NCBI GenBank assembly: GCA_025890175.1
Contig: JANPYM010000004.1
Span: 3,114,800 to 3,178,799 of the forward strand
From: Ciborinia camelliae
Lineage: Eukaryota; Ascomycota; Leotiomycetes; Helotiales; Sclerotiniaceae
Length of the DNA stretch: 64,000 nt
Reading direction: 5' to 3'
Made by a program: the position numbers and the translations under genes. The notes under the pieces are model-generated. The model made no database searches and was not told where the DNA came from. It saw nothing but the letters and a program-made list of their open reading frames with translations. Below, piece by piece: positions 42,563-52,646 of this stretch (the first letter of the stretch is position 1; each line of letters opens with the position of its first letter).

Positions 42563-42806
42563 TATATAAATATATTTTAACTAGCCGTCGCGGAAAATTT
42601 TATTTTCAGATTGTAGATTCGCAGAATCATTTTTCTTATATTTTTAAAAATATTTATAGGGGCTAGCCCTCAAACCCTTGATCCTCGCTTCGCTTGAGAA
42701 TTATATATAATTTTATAAATATCTATTATAACATTACGTAATACAACAACAAAACATAGTCCTTTGAAATTGAACTTGATTCTACGAATCTATTATTTAT
42801 TCAAAA
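42563..42806. other. Transition zone with GC-containing repeat remnant
   Basis: After the AT block comes a short patch with ordinary composition (about 42580-42705), containing GGGGCTAGCCCTCAAACCCT and CTTCGCTTCGCTTGAG-like words. It looks like the unmutated end of a repeat rather than a gene. Confidence 0.4.
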
Positions 42807-43043
42807 ATGTTATTAATAATACTTTTAAGAATATTATTATTAGTTTTTGCCACAAACACTATATCGAAATCTACAGGATCAGCGTTGAAGAACCGTAAAA
42901 CACTAAGACGAGCATTCTCGATGCGCGAAGTCGATAACGTACCACTCCAGGCTACTATTACTTGTGATTTCAGGATCGAAGTTTTCTTTAGCAAGTTAAT
43001 TTCCAAATATTTTAAAGGCGCTGATGGCGACAACAAGTATTGA
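42807..43043 (+). CDS. Possible small secreted protein at the AT-block edge
   Basis: ATG-started ORF of 78 aa with good context (CAAAAATGT). The first 20 residues are strongly hydrophobic (LLIILLRILLLVFA), like a signal peptide or anchor; the rest is basic with one cysteine. No domain is recognised, and an antisense ORF of similar length overlaps it, so coding status is doubtful. Its place directly beside RIP-affected DNA is where small secreted genes often sit. Confidence 0.25.
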   Translation: MLLIILLRILLLVFATNTISKSTGSALKNRKTLRRAFSMREVDNVPLQATITCDFRIEVFFSKLISKYFKGADGDNKY

Positions 43044-43670
43044 CCACAAGAATTCAGTGAATATCCAGAGTAGATGAGAAAAGGATAATCCAATGAGGCA
43101 GTAGCTAAATCCGGACGACACGATAGTAATGGAATCTTTGGGGGACTTCTAGCGAAATCAATATTGAATGAGGCGCAGTTTTTTACTTTCTCATCTACAC
43201 CAAATAGTGGAAGGAGGTTGAGAAGTTGGATGTGGAATCAATCATTCAGATAGGCCGACGAAATTTCCAACTAACACAAATGACTGGTGAGAATCTTGCG
43301 TATTGTCTTCCTGCTTCCAACACTTAGTCAACCAACACGCAAGTGGGGGGCTGGAATTCTTTTCACGGTAGGTGTAATCAATTGCTGCAAGTCGTAAGCA
43401 TGGAGTCCACTTGTACAACTAATTCTAGGTCAATTCGGGGAAGAGATACCTAAAGCGGACCAGTGATAAACACGCATGGGCTAAATCACAACAATTGTAA
43501 AACATCTGATTACCAAACATCGATTGATGACACAGGTTCATATTCTACTCTGGTATAGTATCCGAATAATATATATTATAGGCTGTCAAGCCATATCAAG
43601 GAAGAAAAAACCACCTCAATATTTTACCCTTTCTTCTATAGCATCCATAAATACCAAGTTTAAATCCATC

Positions 43671-45062
43671 ATGTCTCTCCCAAATAGACAATTCTCAGAA
43701 GCACTCATCACATTTCTCAATACTCATCCCGAGGTAGAATTTCTTCGGTATCAATGGTTAGATATCGGAAATGTTCTCCGATTAATGGTTGTCACTAAAG
43801 CTCACGCCCTCGCTCTAGCCGAGAAGCCTCTCAAAATTTCTTGCCTTTCCTTTGGTTTGCTTCCAGACGAATCTTTCAATTTGACTCGATTTAATCCGGC
43901 AGGCTACGATGAACTTTTTCCTGATGGGGCAAGCCTTCGAGTATGTACCTATGCGGGAAATGGAAAATCACATGCCAGTGTCATGTGTTTTGTGAAAGAG
44001 ATGAATCGGATGTTTCTACCTTGGAAGAGAGATCCTCGATCAATACTCCAAGAAACCTTGAATCGTGCAGAGGAATCACTAGGACTTCAATTCCTCATAG
44101 GATTTGAGCTTGAGTTTCACTTGACTCAAGTTGATGGAAGTAAACCTCTAAAGCTGGCAAATCAATCTTATGGTTCTGCTACATTAAGGGACGGAAGTGT
44201 ATCCAGATTGCTAGAGGAATGCATTCGATCTCTCCTTGAAGTCGGAATTGTGGCTACTCATTTCCATAGCGAGGCTGGAGGAGGAATGTTTGAGATTCCA
44301 ACTGGTCCACTGAGACCAATGGAGGCTATTGATACCCTTGTGTATTGTAAAGAAGCCATACAAACAATCTCTTTAAAACATGGGTTCAATGCGACATTTT
44401 TTCCAAAGCCAGTATTATCATCTGATATAGCTGTTGGAGGACATGTCCACTTTTCTATCGACGATGCAACACAAGAGATGGCAGATAATTTCTTGGCTGG
44501 GATACTTCAAAATCTTCCAGCGTTGTGTGCTTTTAGCATGCCAAATTTTGACAGCTATCATCGAATAGGGGGGCATAGAGGTACGACTGGTACTTGGGTT
44601 GGTTGGGGAGAAGAGGATAAGGACGTAGCAATTCGAAAAATCTCTGGAAGGGTAGGTTATTGGGAAATTAGGTGTGCAGATCAGATGGCAAATATGTTTT
44701 ATGTTTTGGCGGCTTGGATCACGGCTGGATGCTCGGGAGTGAAAAATAAAACACCACTGAAGTGGAAGAACCCTCAAAGTAAGTAACTTTTCATCAGCGG
44801 AGTTGTATGTTAACTGAATTCAATAGGTTTGGTTGCAGGAATGACTCCAGAGGAAGTAGCTGAATTGAATTGGGATACTAAGCTTCCGCTTTCACTCGTT
44901 GATGCTGTAGCAGAACTAAGAAAGACAGTAAAGGGAGATTCATTGAGTGAACTTGGAGAAGATTTCCTACATATGTATATTGACTTTAAGAATTTGGAGG
45001 CTAAACAAGCTGCAGAAAAGACTGAGAAAGAGAGACTAGATACACTTTCAAGGATTTTCTAA
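43671..45062 (+). CDS. Glutamine-synthetase-like ligase
   Basis: Two exons, 43671-44778 and 44827-45062, 447 aa. The ATG at 43671 (CATCATGTC) is preferred to ATGs further up because the domain begins right after it. Features of the GS fold in order: an N-terminal beta-Grasp part, FELEF at about 144-148 (metal-binding Glu pair), an acidic EAGGGMFEI segment at about 205, KPVLS...GGHVHFS at about 246-261 (ATP and metal loop), YHRIGGHRG at about 297-305, and WEIRCAD near 331. The protein lacks the adenylylation loop of bacterial GSI. It matches the short GSI-type fungal proteins related to the C-terminal half of FluG and to gamma-glutamyl-amine ligases, so the acceptor may be an amine rather than ammonia. 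Predicted cytosolic. It is the first clear gene to the right of the AT block. Confidence 0.87.
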
Positions 45063-45180
45063 TCCGGAGTGGAGTATGGGACCAAGATACATGGAGGAAG
45101 AATCATAAGTAGGAAGAAGGATATCTAGCTCGCTCATGAATGAATGAATGACAGACCGTTTTATCTTGTTTGTATGCCAA
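45063..45180. other. Short spacer between convergent genes
   Basis: 3' flank of the glutamine-synthetase-like gene, with a short ATGAATGAATGA run; nothing else seen. Confidence 0.4.
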
Positions 45181-45702
45181 CTAAGTATTGAACTCAAGAG
45201 ACGCCCAAGTTATGGAAAATGCCCGTGAAGCATAAGAAAATGGAGACTTTCGACCGGTGTCAAATTTCATGCCGAATATGTTCCCCAAAATTATTCCACC
45301 ACCTTCATCGCTAGTACTAATTCGGACGCCCATTTTCCTGCCACATTTGTTTATATTGCAATGTGATTCCGAGTCTTCTGGCGAGAGGGTGTGACACTTG
45401 CCATCATCGTCAACCATCCCATCGTTCCGGTGGGTAGAACTGCCTTTGGATAGTCGGTATTGAATGCGGGCGTCCTCAGTCAAGGGAGCAGGTCTTTCTA
45501 TTTTGCGCGGTGGAGCCATTGGTAGCCAGCGAGTACTCGACTCCATAGCATGTTCCCATCTGACACCAAAATGACTCTTCTAGTAGACTTGAATTCACCG
45601 CAACACCGTGTGCGAAGTATTTCCAGCCCGCATGAGCCTCGCAGACCGCAGATATCTTGTAAATTGCCATTAAGGACTCGAATGTTCTCCGGTAGCAGAA
45701 AA
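45181..45702 (-). pseudogene. Broken cysteine-containing ORF pair
   Basis: On the minus strand one frame (about 45702-45476) reads a protein-like segment with cysteines spaced as in small extracellular proteins (VFCYRR..., FWCQMGTCYGVEYSLATNGS, RKTCSLD) and then stops. A second, overlapping frame (45546-45181) carries on with GKCHTLSPED...HCNINKCGRKMG to a stop at 45181. A single frameshift near 45490-45540 would join them. I do not recognise the family. It may instead be two unrelated chance frames, or a gene with an intron I missed. Confidence 0.3.
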
Positions 45703-47648
45703 CAGGTCATCTCATGTTTCCTCCTGAAGACCCCGCAATGTATCGTAGGTTATCGTCCAACGTACTTGGACGAAGAACACCCATCATCACTCAATTATTT
45801 GTTCTGCCAATGTATGTAGATTTCGTTTGAGGATCTTCGTTGTTTATGAGTTGCATGAGACTTGATCGTCGTTCCGCTAGGTTATCTAGTTTTGTGGTCA
45901 GCTCAAAATGAATTGCTCACCTGTTTCATGATTTTCAACTTCGGCTGCTGCTGAAGCAATTATTGTACGGTTCCATATCTTTTTGGGGCTCTCCTAATAT
46001 ATTCTGCCATACAAAGACTCCAAATTATGACCACATCATTCGCGATTGATATTGTGAATGTGAATGTGATCGTGGAAAGAAGTATCCATTGTGTTGACTC
46101 TAGGTAAGCGCTGTAATTTTATTGGTGTGTCAGAAGGGACGGGACTGGAGTGTCTGAAATGGCAGTACGCTAAGACCCTCGCAACGTATTAAATATATTC
46201 CGACTCCGGGCATGAGGACTGGGAGCACTGGGAGTATTAGGTATTTTCTATACTTACTCTACAGAGTCCAGACTGTCAAGCACTAAATTATAGGGCTAGG
46301 TAAGGTCTAGAGAAGTCAAGTTTCGGAGAAGCTACATAATGTCTAGTCAGGATTTAGTGAGGCCTAGCGATGATTGATTTTTGGTGAGGCTAATCTCTAA
46401 TGAGGTCTAATGAAGTCAGGATTAGTGAGGACATTGAGACCAGTAGACATTTATGAGAACTCTTATGTATTTGATATCGCGAACAAGTGGACGAGCGATG
46501 GCATTCAATTGAATGAATGAGTTGCCGGTTTGTCACTTCTAGAGGTGGGTTGGTGAGTGAAGAAAGGCTTTGGGGCTCAGGGGGCTCAGGGGCTATGAAA
46601 TATCTACCATCGAAGTGTTCATTTCCTGCTTCTATACCACACCATTCATGGAGTTCTCAAGTGTTTATCTAGTCCAGTGTTCAATACATCTTCATGATGA
46701 TTTCATAATTCATCGTATTGGGATTCTCCCTGCAGTCCTCCGCACGTTATTCTCATATGAAACGTCATCGTTTATGATTTAAGGTTATTTTGAGATCGTT
46801 TGATATTCTGTCTGACCGCCAGTGCGGTATAAACTTTCCCAAGAACAAATCTGTCGCACGACATGTCGCGGATCAGTTAATGTGAAGCTTTTGGATGCGG
46901 AAATTATCCATCCGGATGTTCCTTTCTACCATTACTTGTCATCCCATCCATGAGAAGCTTTCTTAGCTGGGAGATACTTGGACGTTATGTATGATCTATA
47001 AAGTTAATATATTCTTTATACAAAGTGTTGCAGAGTTCAGTGATGTTCGAAATTCAAACGTTCAATCGAAACAACAATAGAAACTAATATTTTACTAACA
47101 CCTAGTCAAGTGAAGGTTGCGGTGGCACCGTCATTAAGTTTACATGTAGAAAATCTGCTTCGTTTCATTGGCCAAGATATATGTACATCACCCAAGTCTA
47201 CCAAAACTAGAACTGGAGATGATTTATAGTTTTGGATAAGAACGTGATGCTTAAGTTACGGATGAAATTCTAGAAGTTATCAAACGTTTCAAGGCTCACG
47301 TTCAAATCGTATCCTTTCAAATTTCACCCGATCAAGTGTCTTTCGTCAGTTTTATCATCATGATAGTCTTCATATTAGGTATGTTTCGTGAAAAGCTTCA
47401 TTTGTTTTCAATATTTTAAACTTCTTGATCCAGAGGGACCACGAAATTATTATAATATATAATGATACCACATCTTCAAATATTATTTACCAAACAATCA
47501 CATCTATCGAACAATAACATCTACCAAACAATCTCATCTCCCTTGATTATACCAGAAAACAGAAATCACATTACGGAAGTCGATCTCTCATTCAAAAAAC
47601 TCCCAAACTCCTTTCAAATCTCTTAAAAAGAACCAAATACTCTCCAAA
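45703..47648. other. Intergenic, 1.9 kb
   Basis: No gene seen. It contains a degenerate repeat of GTGAGG/TCTAATGA-type words at about 46275-46440 and a GGGGCTCAGG direct repeat near 46570. The last 200 bases are the promoter and leader of the secreted protein. Confidence 0.45.
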
Positions 47649-48260
47649 ATGTGGACCTCAGTTCAAAACACCATCGTTCTTCTCCTCATGACAAGTACAT
47701 CCATTATCGCCAACCCCGTACCAGCCGATCCAGCCACACTAGCTAGTGAGATGTATGACCTCTCTACCCGTCAAGATAACAAAGCCGCCAACGCGCCGCA
47801 ACCAGAAGCAAACCCAGCTACAAGCTCCACCGGTGGCAAATATGGAAATGGTACAGCATGCTCCCCAGAAGTTGCAGCTCTCGCATCAGGAATCGCTGCA
47901 AATATTGCAGATCAACGCAATGAAAAATTGGCCGTAACAGCTATTGGTTACATGCTCGAAGAATCACCAATGAATTCCTCGACATTTGATTCCGCAAAAG
48001 CCTCACTCTTGGATTTCGTTCAGAAAGGAATTACCATTCGTGAAAACAATCAAAAGATCGCTCCGCAGGGAAATGCGGCCATACCTGGATTGGCCAAAGT
48101 TGCCATGGCACAACAGGAAGAGTTAAACTTGTCCAAGAGCTTATCGGCGGAGGATGTGAAGGCTAGTAAAGCAACGGTTTTGAAATTGGAGATGGATTTC
48201 ACGGGTGGCATTGTGCAGAATATGAAGAATTTGGCGGCAGCAAAGGCAGGTTGTATTTAA
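47649..48260 (+). CDS. Predicted secreted alpha-helical protein
   Basis: Intronless, 203 aa, with ATG context AAAATGTGG. Residues 1-21 form a signal peptide (hydrophobic IVLLLMTSTSIIA, then a small-residue cleavage site before NPVPA). A Gln/Asn/Ala/Pro-rich stretch follows, then a helical domain from about residue 70, starting at a Cys in GTACSPEVAALAS and ending with Cys202 as the penultimate residue, so one disulfide could close the domain. N-glycosylation sequons occur at NGT (about 69) and NSS (about 113). Many Ala/Lys/Glu repeats suggest a helical bundle of the cell-surface type. I cannot name the family; an HsbA-like surface protein is possible but unproven. The upstream leader is C/A-rich, like those of well-expressed fungal genes. 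Confidence 0.8.
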   Translation: MWTSVQNTIVLLLMTSTSIIANPVPADPATLASEMYDLSTRQDNKAANAPQPEANPATSSTGGKYGNGTACSPEVAALASGIAANIADQRNEKLAVTAIGYMLEESPMNSSTFDSAKASLLDFVQKGITIRENNQKIAPQGNAAIPGLAKVAMAQQEELNLSKSLSAEDVKASKATVLKLEMDFTGGIVQNMKNLAAAKAGCI

Positions 48261-48912
48261 TTTTAAGGATGTTGCTAGGCTTGGAATTGTTTTGCTGATG
48301 CTTTGATTTGAATCGGCGAGGGTGTCTTCTTTTTGAGGGAATTTACGTTTATAGACTTTGGACGCTGGTCGTTTTTGATTGTAATAAATATATTACGAAT
48401 TTATATGAGAATTTTCAGAATATGTTCTCATTTTTCGGTGAGAAGTATGAATCTTGAAGAGGTTGGGCCAGTTAGTGCTGCACTAGCTTTAAGTTCTTGC
48501 CATCCAATTAAATGCAACACAACCCTCCCTCAATATTTGTCCCCTCCATCTAATCAACTTCAACTCTGCCGTCCCCAATGAAGGTGGATTGTTATTGTAG
48601 GGAGTAGAGAGGTTGAGTAGAGAGGTTGAGTAGAGAGGTTGAGTAGAGAGGTTGAGTAGAGAGGTTGAGTAGAGAGGTTGATTATGCCAAGTGGACGATC
48701 CTTATGCTATATACACACCATGGAAGTAAGTACTACCTGCCATATAATGTCTAACACCAAGGAAAGATTCAAGTTCATCATCTTTCTTTCCTTTCTCATC
48801 CTCATCTTATTCACTACCCTCGAAGAAATAATATTGCCGACGCGGTGTGCCCCACCATCGATCTTTCTTCTCCTACCTCCAATTCACTGTCACCCTCAAC
48901 CATTAATTATTG
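48261..48912. other. 3' flank and spacer with minisatellite
   Basis: Contains the 13-bp minisatellite listed separately. A plus-strand frame at 48678-49172 runs through here, but it looks like chance coding over a pyrimidine-rich stretch. Confidence 0.4.
48603..48682. repeat. 13-bp minisatellite, six units
   Basis: AGAGGTTGAGTAG-type unit recurring every 13 bases at 48608, 48621, 48634, 48647, 48660 and 48673, essentially without variation. Confidence 0.95.
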
Positions 48913-51066
48913 ATGTCCAATTCCACCTCAAACATTTACTTCCAATCATTCAAGAATTCCAAGGCGTCCCCTTCATACAATTCATCCCACTTCAAACAAA
49001 TATTTTGGACATCGTAACCAATGGTCAACTTTCGCGTTCGTTAGCAAGCCAACCATTGGGCAATTCCGCATCGACGCCACCTATCTACACATTTACGATA
49101 TCCCAACTTCACCCGCCCAAAAAGCCACTGTCAGTGTCCCCCCCCCAGTTTAACTCATGCTGCCCTGCATAGCCTTCAACTAATACTTCATAGATTACCG
49201 GTGTGTGATAGTGTTCCTTGATTCAGTGAAAGAGGCGAAGGAGAGTCTGCCAGAAAGCGAAACCACCAAAACACTCGAAGGGGTAATGGAAATATGTGGT
49301 CGAGAAAGTTTCATCTCATACAATAGGAAGATTTTAATCGAACCCTCAAACCGACCCGGATCTCTACTCCATAATCCTCCGAAAATACAGAAGCAGAGTA
49401 CTCCGAATGTCCCAGCACAATTGATAACTGCATGCAAGAGGCTTCCTGGAGGAATGGAAGCCATGGAATGGACTTTTACTGCCATATGCAATCTCATCAA
49501 TTTCACCTCGGACCATCTATGGAATGTGATGAGGCAATTGAGCGAATGTCAAAGCAGTCAGCTCAAGTGTCGTGATGTCATCTTTTGATCGCCAAGAGAT
49601 TCACAGTCCACCAAAGACTCCACACCAAAGACAAGGCCGAAACAACCGCCCTTTGCGACGGAAGCAGGAATGGGATCATACAATCACAGTCGATACAGAT
49701 AACAATGATTCCGATCCTTTGGAGATCGTGATTGAGGATGGTGACGATCTGAAGAGGAAGCGGAGAAGGTAGCATTACAGTCCGAATTGGAGCTGGTGGA
49801 AGCACAAACGTCATTAATGGAAGGAGAAAACGTTATAATGAGGTAGACTATATTGAAGAATCAATACTTCGAAACCCAAATTCATTTTACAACAGCCGAG
49901 GAATATGGTGTGACGTTACGGAACCATCAGTTGAGACAAATCAACCGACACCCATCAGCCCTACGAACGTTACATGTATTATATCTCGCAGATGACTTTA
50001 TCGGCCTAGATGAAGGTCTCCAATACATCCAGATTGCCTTAGAGCGTTTGTGTTTGGCAAGGGAGGATTCGGGGGGGGGGGGGGAACTGGTTTACTTGGG
50101 GATCCAGAGACTCTCATCCGCCAATATTTACCATGGATTAGTACCGAGATTGCAGTTATTGTGAGGGAGATTTAGGCAAGATCTGACTATATAGAATTCA
50201 CGAATCCAGCTATAGAACAAGGTTACATGAGCGAGTATATTGGGATATCGACCTTCATGAACGGATCAACACAGCCAGACCTCGTACCGAGCAGCTGGAG
50301 CTCCAAGTTTAACATCGGATACCATTCAGACAATCTTTGGCAAAGAATTCGAGAAACACCCATACCCCCCCTATTATCACAAAAGAAGAGATAGAGGAAA
50401 TCATTAGACGTCAACTAGGTGAACTTTCTTTTCCAGTTCGTCCTACCACTTAAGGTATCAATGGAATTATCATGGATGGATTTTCAAAGCATCCATACTC
50501 AACCACTCTCACGAAGGAAGAGATAAAGGAATTTCTCACTCGGAAATTGACTGAGCATCTTTTCAATCCCTCCTACAACCGAGGATAGCACCAATAAACG
50601 GCGTCGCCCTAGCTCTAGTATATCAAACCGAGGAGAACAAGCAAAAGCTTTGCGTATCGAGAGTACAAGTGGAAGAATCCCTTCTTCGATCATTTCTAAC
50701 GATGAACTTGCACCTAGTGATGAGGGTATAACAACTCGAAGCAATTCTACCGTATCTGACGAGCAAGCACGCACCCACACATGGGTGGATATGGAAATAG
50801 GTTTCTGATCCACTATCAAATCCAAAAGGTATCCATCAAAGCTGTTAACAATGAGCACATTGAGTCCTTTAGTCAAGCAAACAATAGCCTTGAACGATCA
50901 AAAGTTTACCATGCACCGCGAAACAAGCAGGGATATCAACGCAGACGGTCCAAAGATTTGTTGGCTGAGTATAAATTTGCCATATTCCGAATGGTCTGAG
51001 AAACAAAATGAGCTAGAGAACAAGGAAAATAGGATTGCATGGTGGAATGAAAAGTCCAGAAACTGA
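48913..51066 (+). pseudogene. Decayed or mis-sequenced multi-exon gene
   Basis: Protein-like stretches in changing frames can be followed across 2 kb. An exon ending at 49133 (IDATYLHIYDIP) joins by a 60-nt GT-AG intron with a CTAATAC branch (49134-49193) to CVIVFLDSVKEAKESLPES. Later come a coiled-coil piece (EKVALQSELELVEAQTSLM, about 49760-49840), a frame broken at a G14 run (50071-50084) that resumes as GLLGDPETLIRQYLPWIS, two KHPY...TKEEI repeats (about 50350 and 50484), the first broken at a C7 run (50365-50371), a Ser-rich basic region (RRRPSSSISN), and a last exon after a 72-nt intron (50801-50872) ending at TGA 51066. No family is recognised. Either it is a pseudogene with several frameshifts, or an intact gene with homopolymer length errors; the clean splice sites argue that it was functional recently. 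Confidence 0.5.
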
Positions 51067-51467
51067 ATGCCCCTCATCCATCGGTAGGAAGGAGGCCGGA
51101 GAGACTGATACGATTTGTTTTCATTTTGTTAAAAAGGATATCATTGGGATGATGATGATAGGTGAGCAAGAGGAGTGAGTTCAGGAAGACGTGTAGCTTT
51201 GTAGGAAAGTTTAATGAGAATTTGCTGGCAAGTAAGAAAGGGTGTGTCAAATGAAAATCATGAGAAGAAAACTGCGAAGGATGAGAGTTGCTTATTTGAC
51301 CGCACTTGCTTGAAGTGGTTATGGAAGGGTCAAACTTCAATTTGTTGTTAATATAGCAATACACACATATATGCTCCCTTCTTGTTGCATATTAGCGATC
51401 CGCTAGAATCATCTATCACATACAGAAATACACACTTCGCATTCTCATCTACTGAAACGGGACTACG
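51067..51467. other. Spacer and promoter of the interrupted gene
   Basis: About 400 bases with no gene seen, rich in short A/G patches. Confidence 0.4.
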
Positions 51468-52646
51468 ATGCAGGCTGTAGATGGGCCTTGGTTTCTCGTC
51501 GAAGGGATCGCCCTAGAAGAATATCTCGATATCAATCGCAATGAAGAGATCGTTGAAGGAGTTGACGAGATTATGCATGGAATAACCGAGGATTTCTTAG
51601 ATGGTGGTGGGAGATACTTCGTTCTACCAATTATCAGGGTTGGGCATAGGGTAGGGTATACCCGGGGTAACCCGGGGTAAAACCCAGCGGGTAACCATTT
51701 TGCTCTCTTTTTACGGGGTAGGGTAATCACTTTGTAAAATGCTGTAGGGTACGGGTAGATCCGCGGGTATATATTATGTGATCGTTTAATGTAGTTGTTT
51801 AAAGTTGAAAAAAAAGGAATAAAAAAAGTGAAAGAGATGAAAGGTGAAAAGTGAAAAAGAGGTGAGGGTTAGAGTTAGTGTTAGGGTTAGTGTTTGATCT
51901 TGATTTTTTAGGGTTAGGGTTAAAGAAATAGAAAGTGATAAAGTTGGGAATAGCTTTAACTTTGAACGATTCCAGGTTATATTAGACGATCATATGATAT
52001 ATACCTGTGGGTCTATTTGTACCCGCGGGTTTTATAGGATAACCACCCTGTAGAATCTAGCAGGGTAGGGTAAACCACCCGGAGAGGTGAAATACCCCGG
52101 GTAGGGTACGGGTGCCCATGCCTGCTAATTACTAAGGAAGTTATGATGAAGGAACAGGCTCCCTATCACGAAAAGCGTGCATTAGGGGTTCTAGAGCCAT
52201 TATATCCTGCCGCTGAAACCATGATCCCCGCTGGAACAGAACATTTGGATGGTGGTGAGTTTGAAGCCTCAGGCGGTCCGTCACGTCCAACAACACTTAT
52301 TCCAACTCCGAAAGCTCTCGCCACTAAAGCGCCCAGTCAACAACCAGTCGAAGATTATGAAACAATTCACCGAAGCATTACAGACGGTTGTGCCAGTTAT
52401 ACTGATTTGATGCGCACCATGGAAAATCTTTTAGTATACGACAAGGAAATTACTTACTGTTTTTCCATCCTTGCCAAAGAACTGGAAGATCTTTTTGGTG
52501 TCGATATCGAAGCTCAGGAAGTAGGGAAAATGGTTCATAGGGCTGTACGTGTGGTGAAGAACGTCGAAAATGCTGTGAAGGTTGTTCTCATGGACATCCT
52601 ACCAAAGGCTGTCTTTAAGACGTTGTATCTTGTTGATATAAAATAG
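51468..52646 (+). pseudogene. Hypothetical gene split by a hAT-like insertion
   Basis: The left part (51468-51634) encodes an acidic N-terminus (MQAVDGPWFLVEGIALEEYL...GGGRYFVLP). The right part (52133-52646) encodes MKEQAPYHEKRALGVLEPLY, a Pro/Thr-rich linker and a helical C-terminus (ITYCFSILAKELEDLFGVDI...). The 490-bp element between them reads out of frame and adds a stop at 51680. Removing the element and one copy of its 8-bp target duplication leaves 681 nt in one frame (226 aa), strong evidence that it was a single gene. No family is recognised. As it stands, translation ends within the element after 70 residues unless the insert is spliced out. Confidence 0.7.
51635..52124. mobile_element. 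Non-autonomous hAT-like element (490 bp)
   Basis: Termini are imperfect inverted repeats (CAGGGTTGGGCA at the left; the right end reverse-complements to CAGGCATGGGCA), a hAT-type terminus. It is flanked by an 8-bp duplication, CCAATTAT at 51627-51634 and CTAATTAC at 52125-52132 (6 of 8, both differences C/T). Subterminal zones repeat CCCGGGTA/GGGTA words in both orientations. There is no ORF for a transposase. The middle holds TTAGGG-like repeats (51862-51924). Confidence 0.8.

Noticed and set aside
48678..49172. 164-codon plus-strand ORF
   Set aside because: Hydrophobic, Pro/Ile-rich translation in a pyrimidine-rich stretch. A different frame over the same bases (about 49023-49133) splices into the downstream exon and looks like the real coding one.
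51862..51924. TTAGGG repeats as a chromosome end or interstitial telomere
   Set aside because: Few degenerate units, located within a bounded transposon-like element and flanked by gene sequence on both sides.
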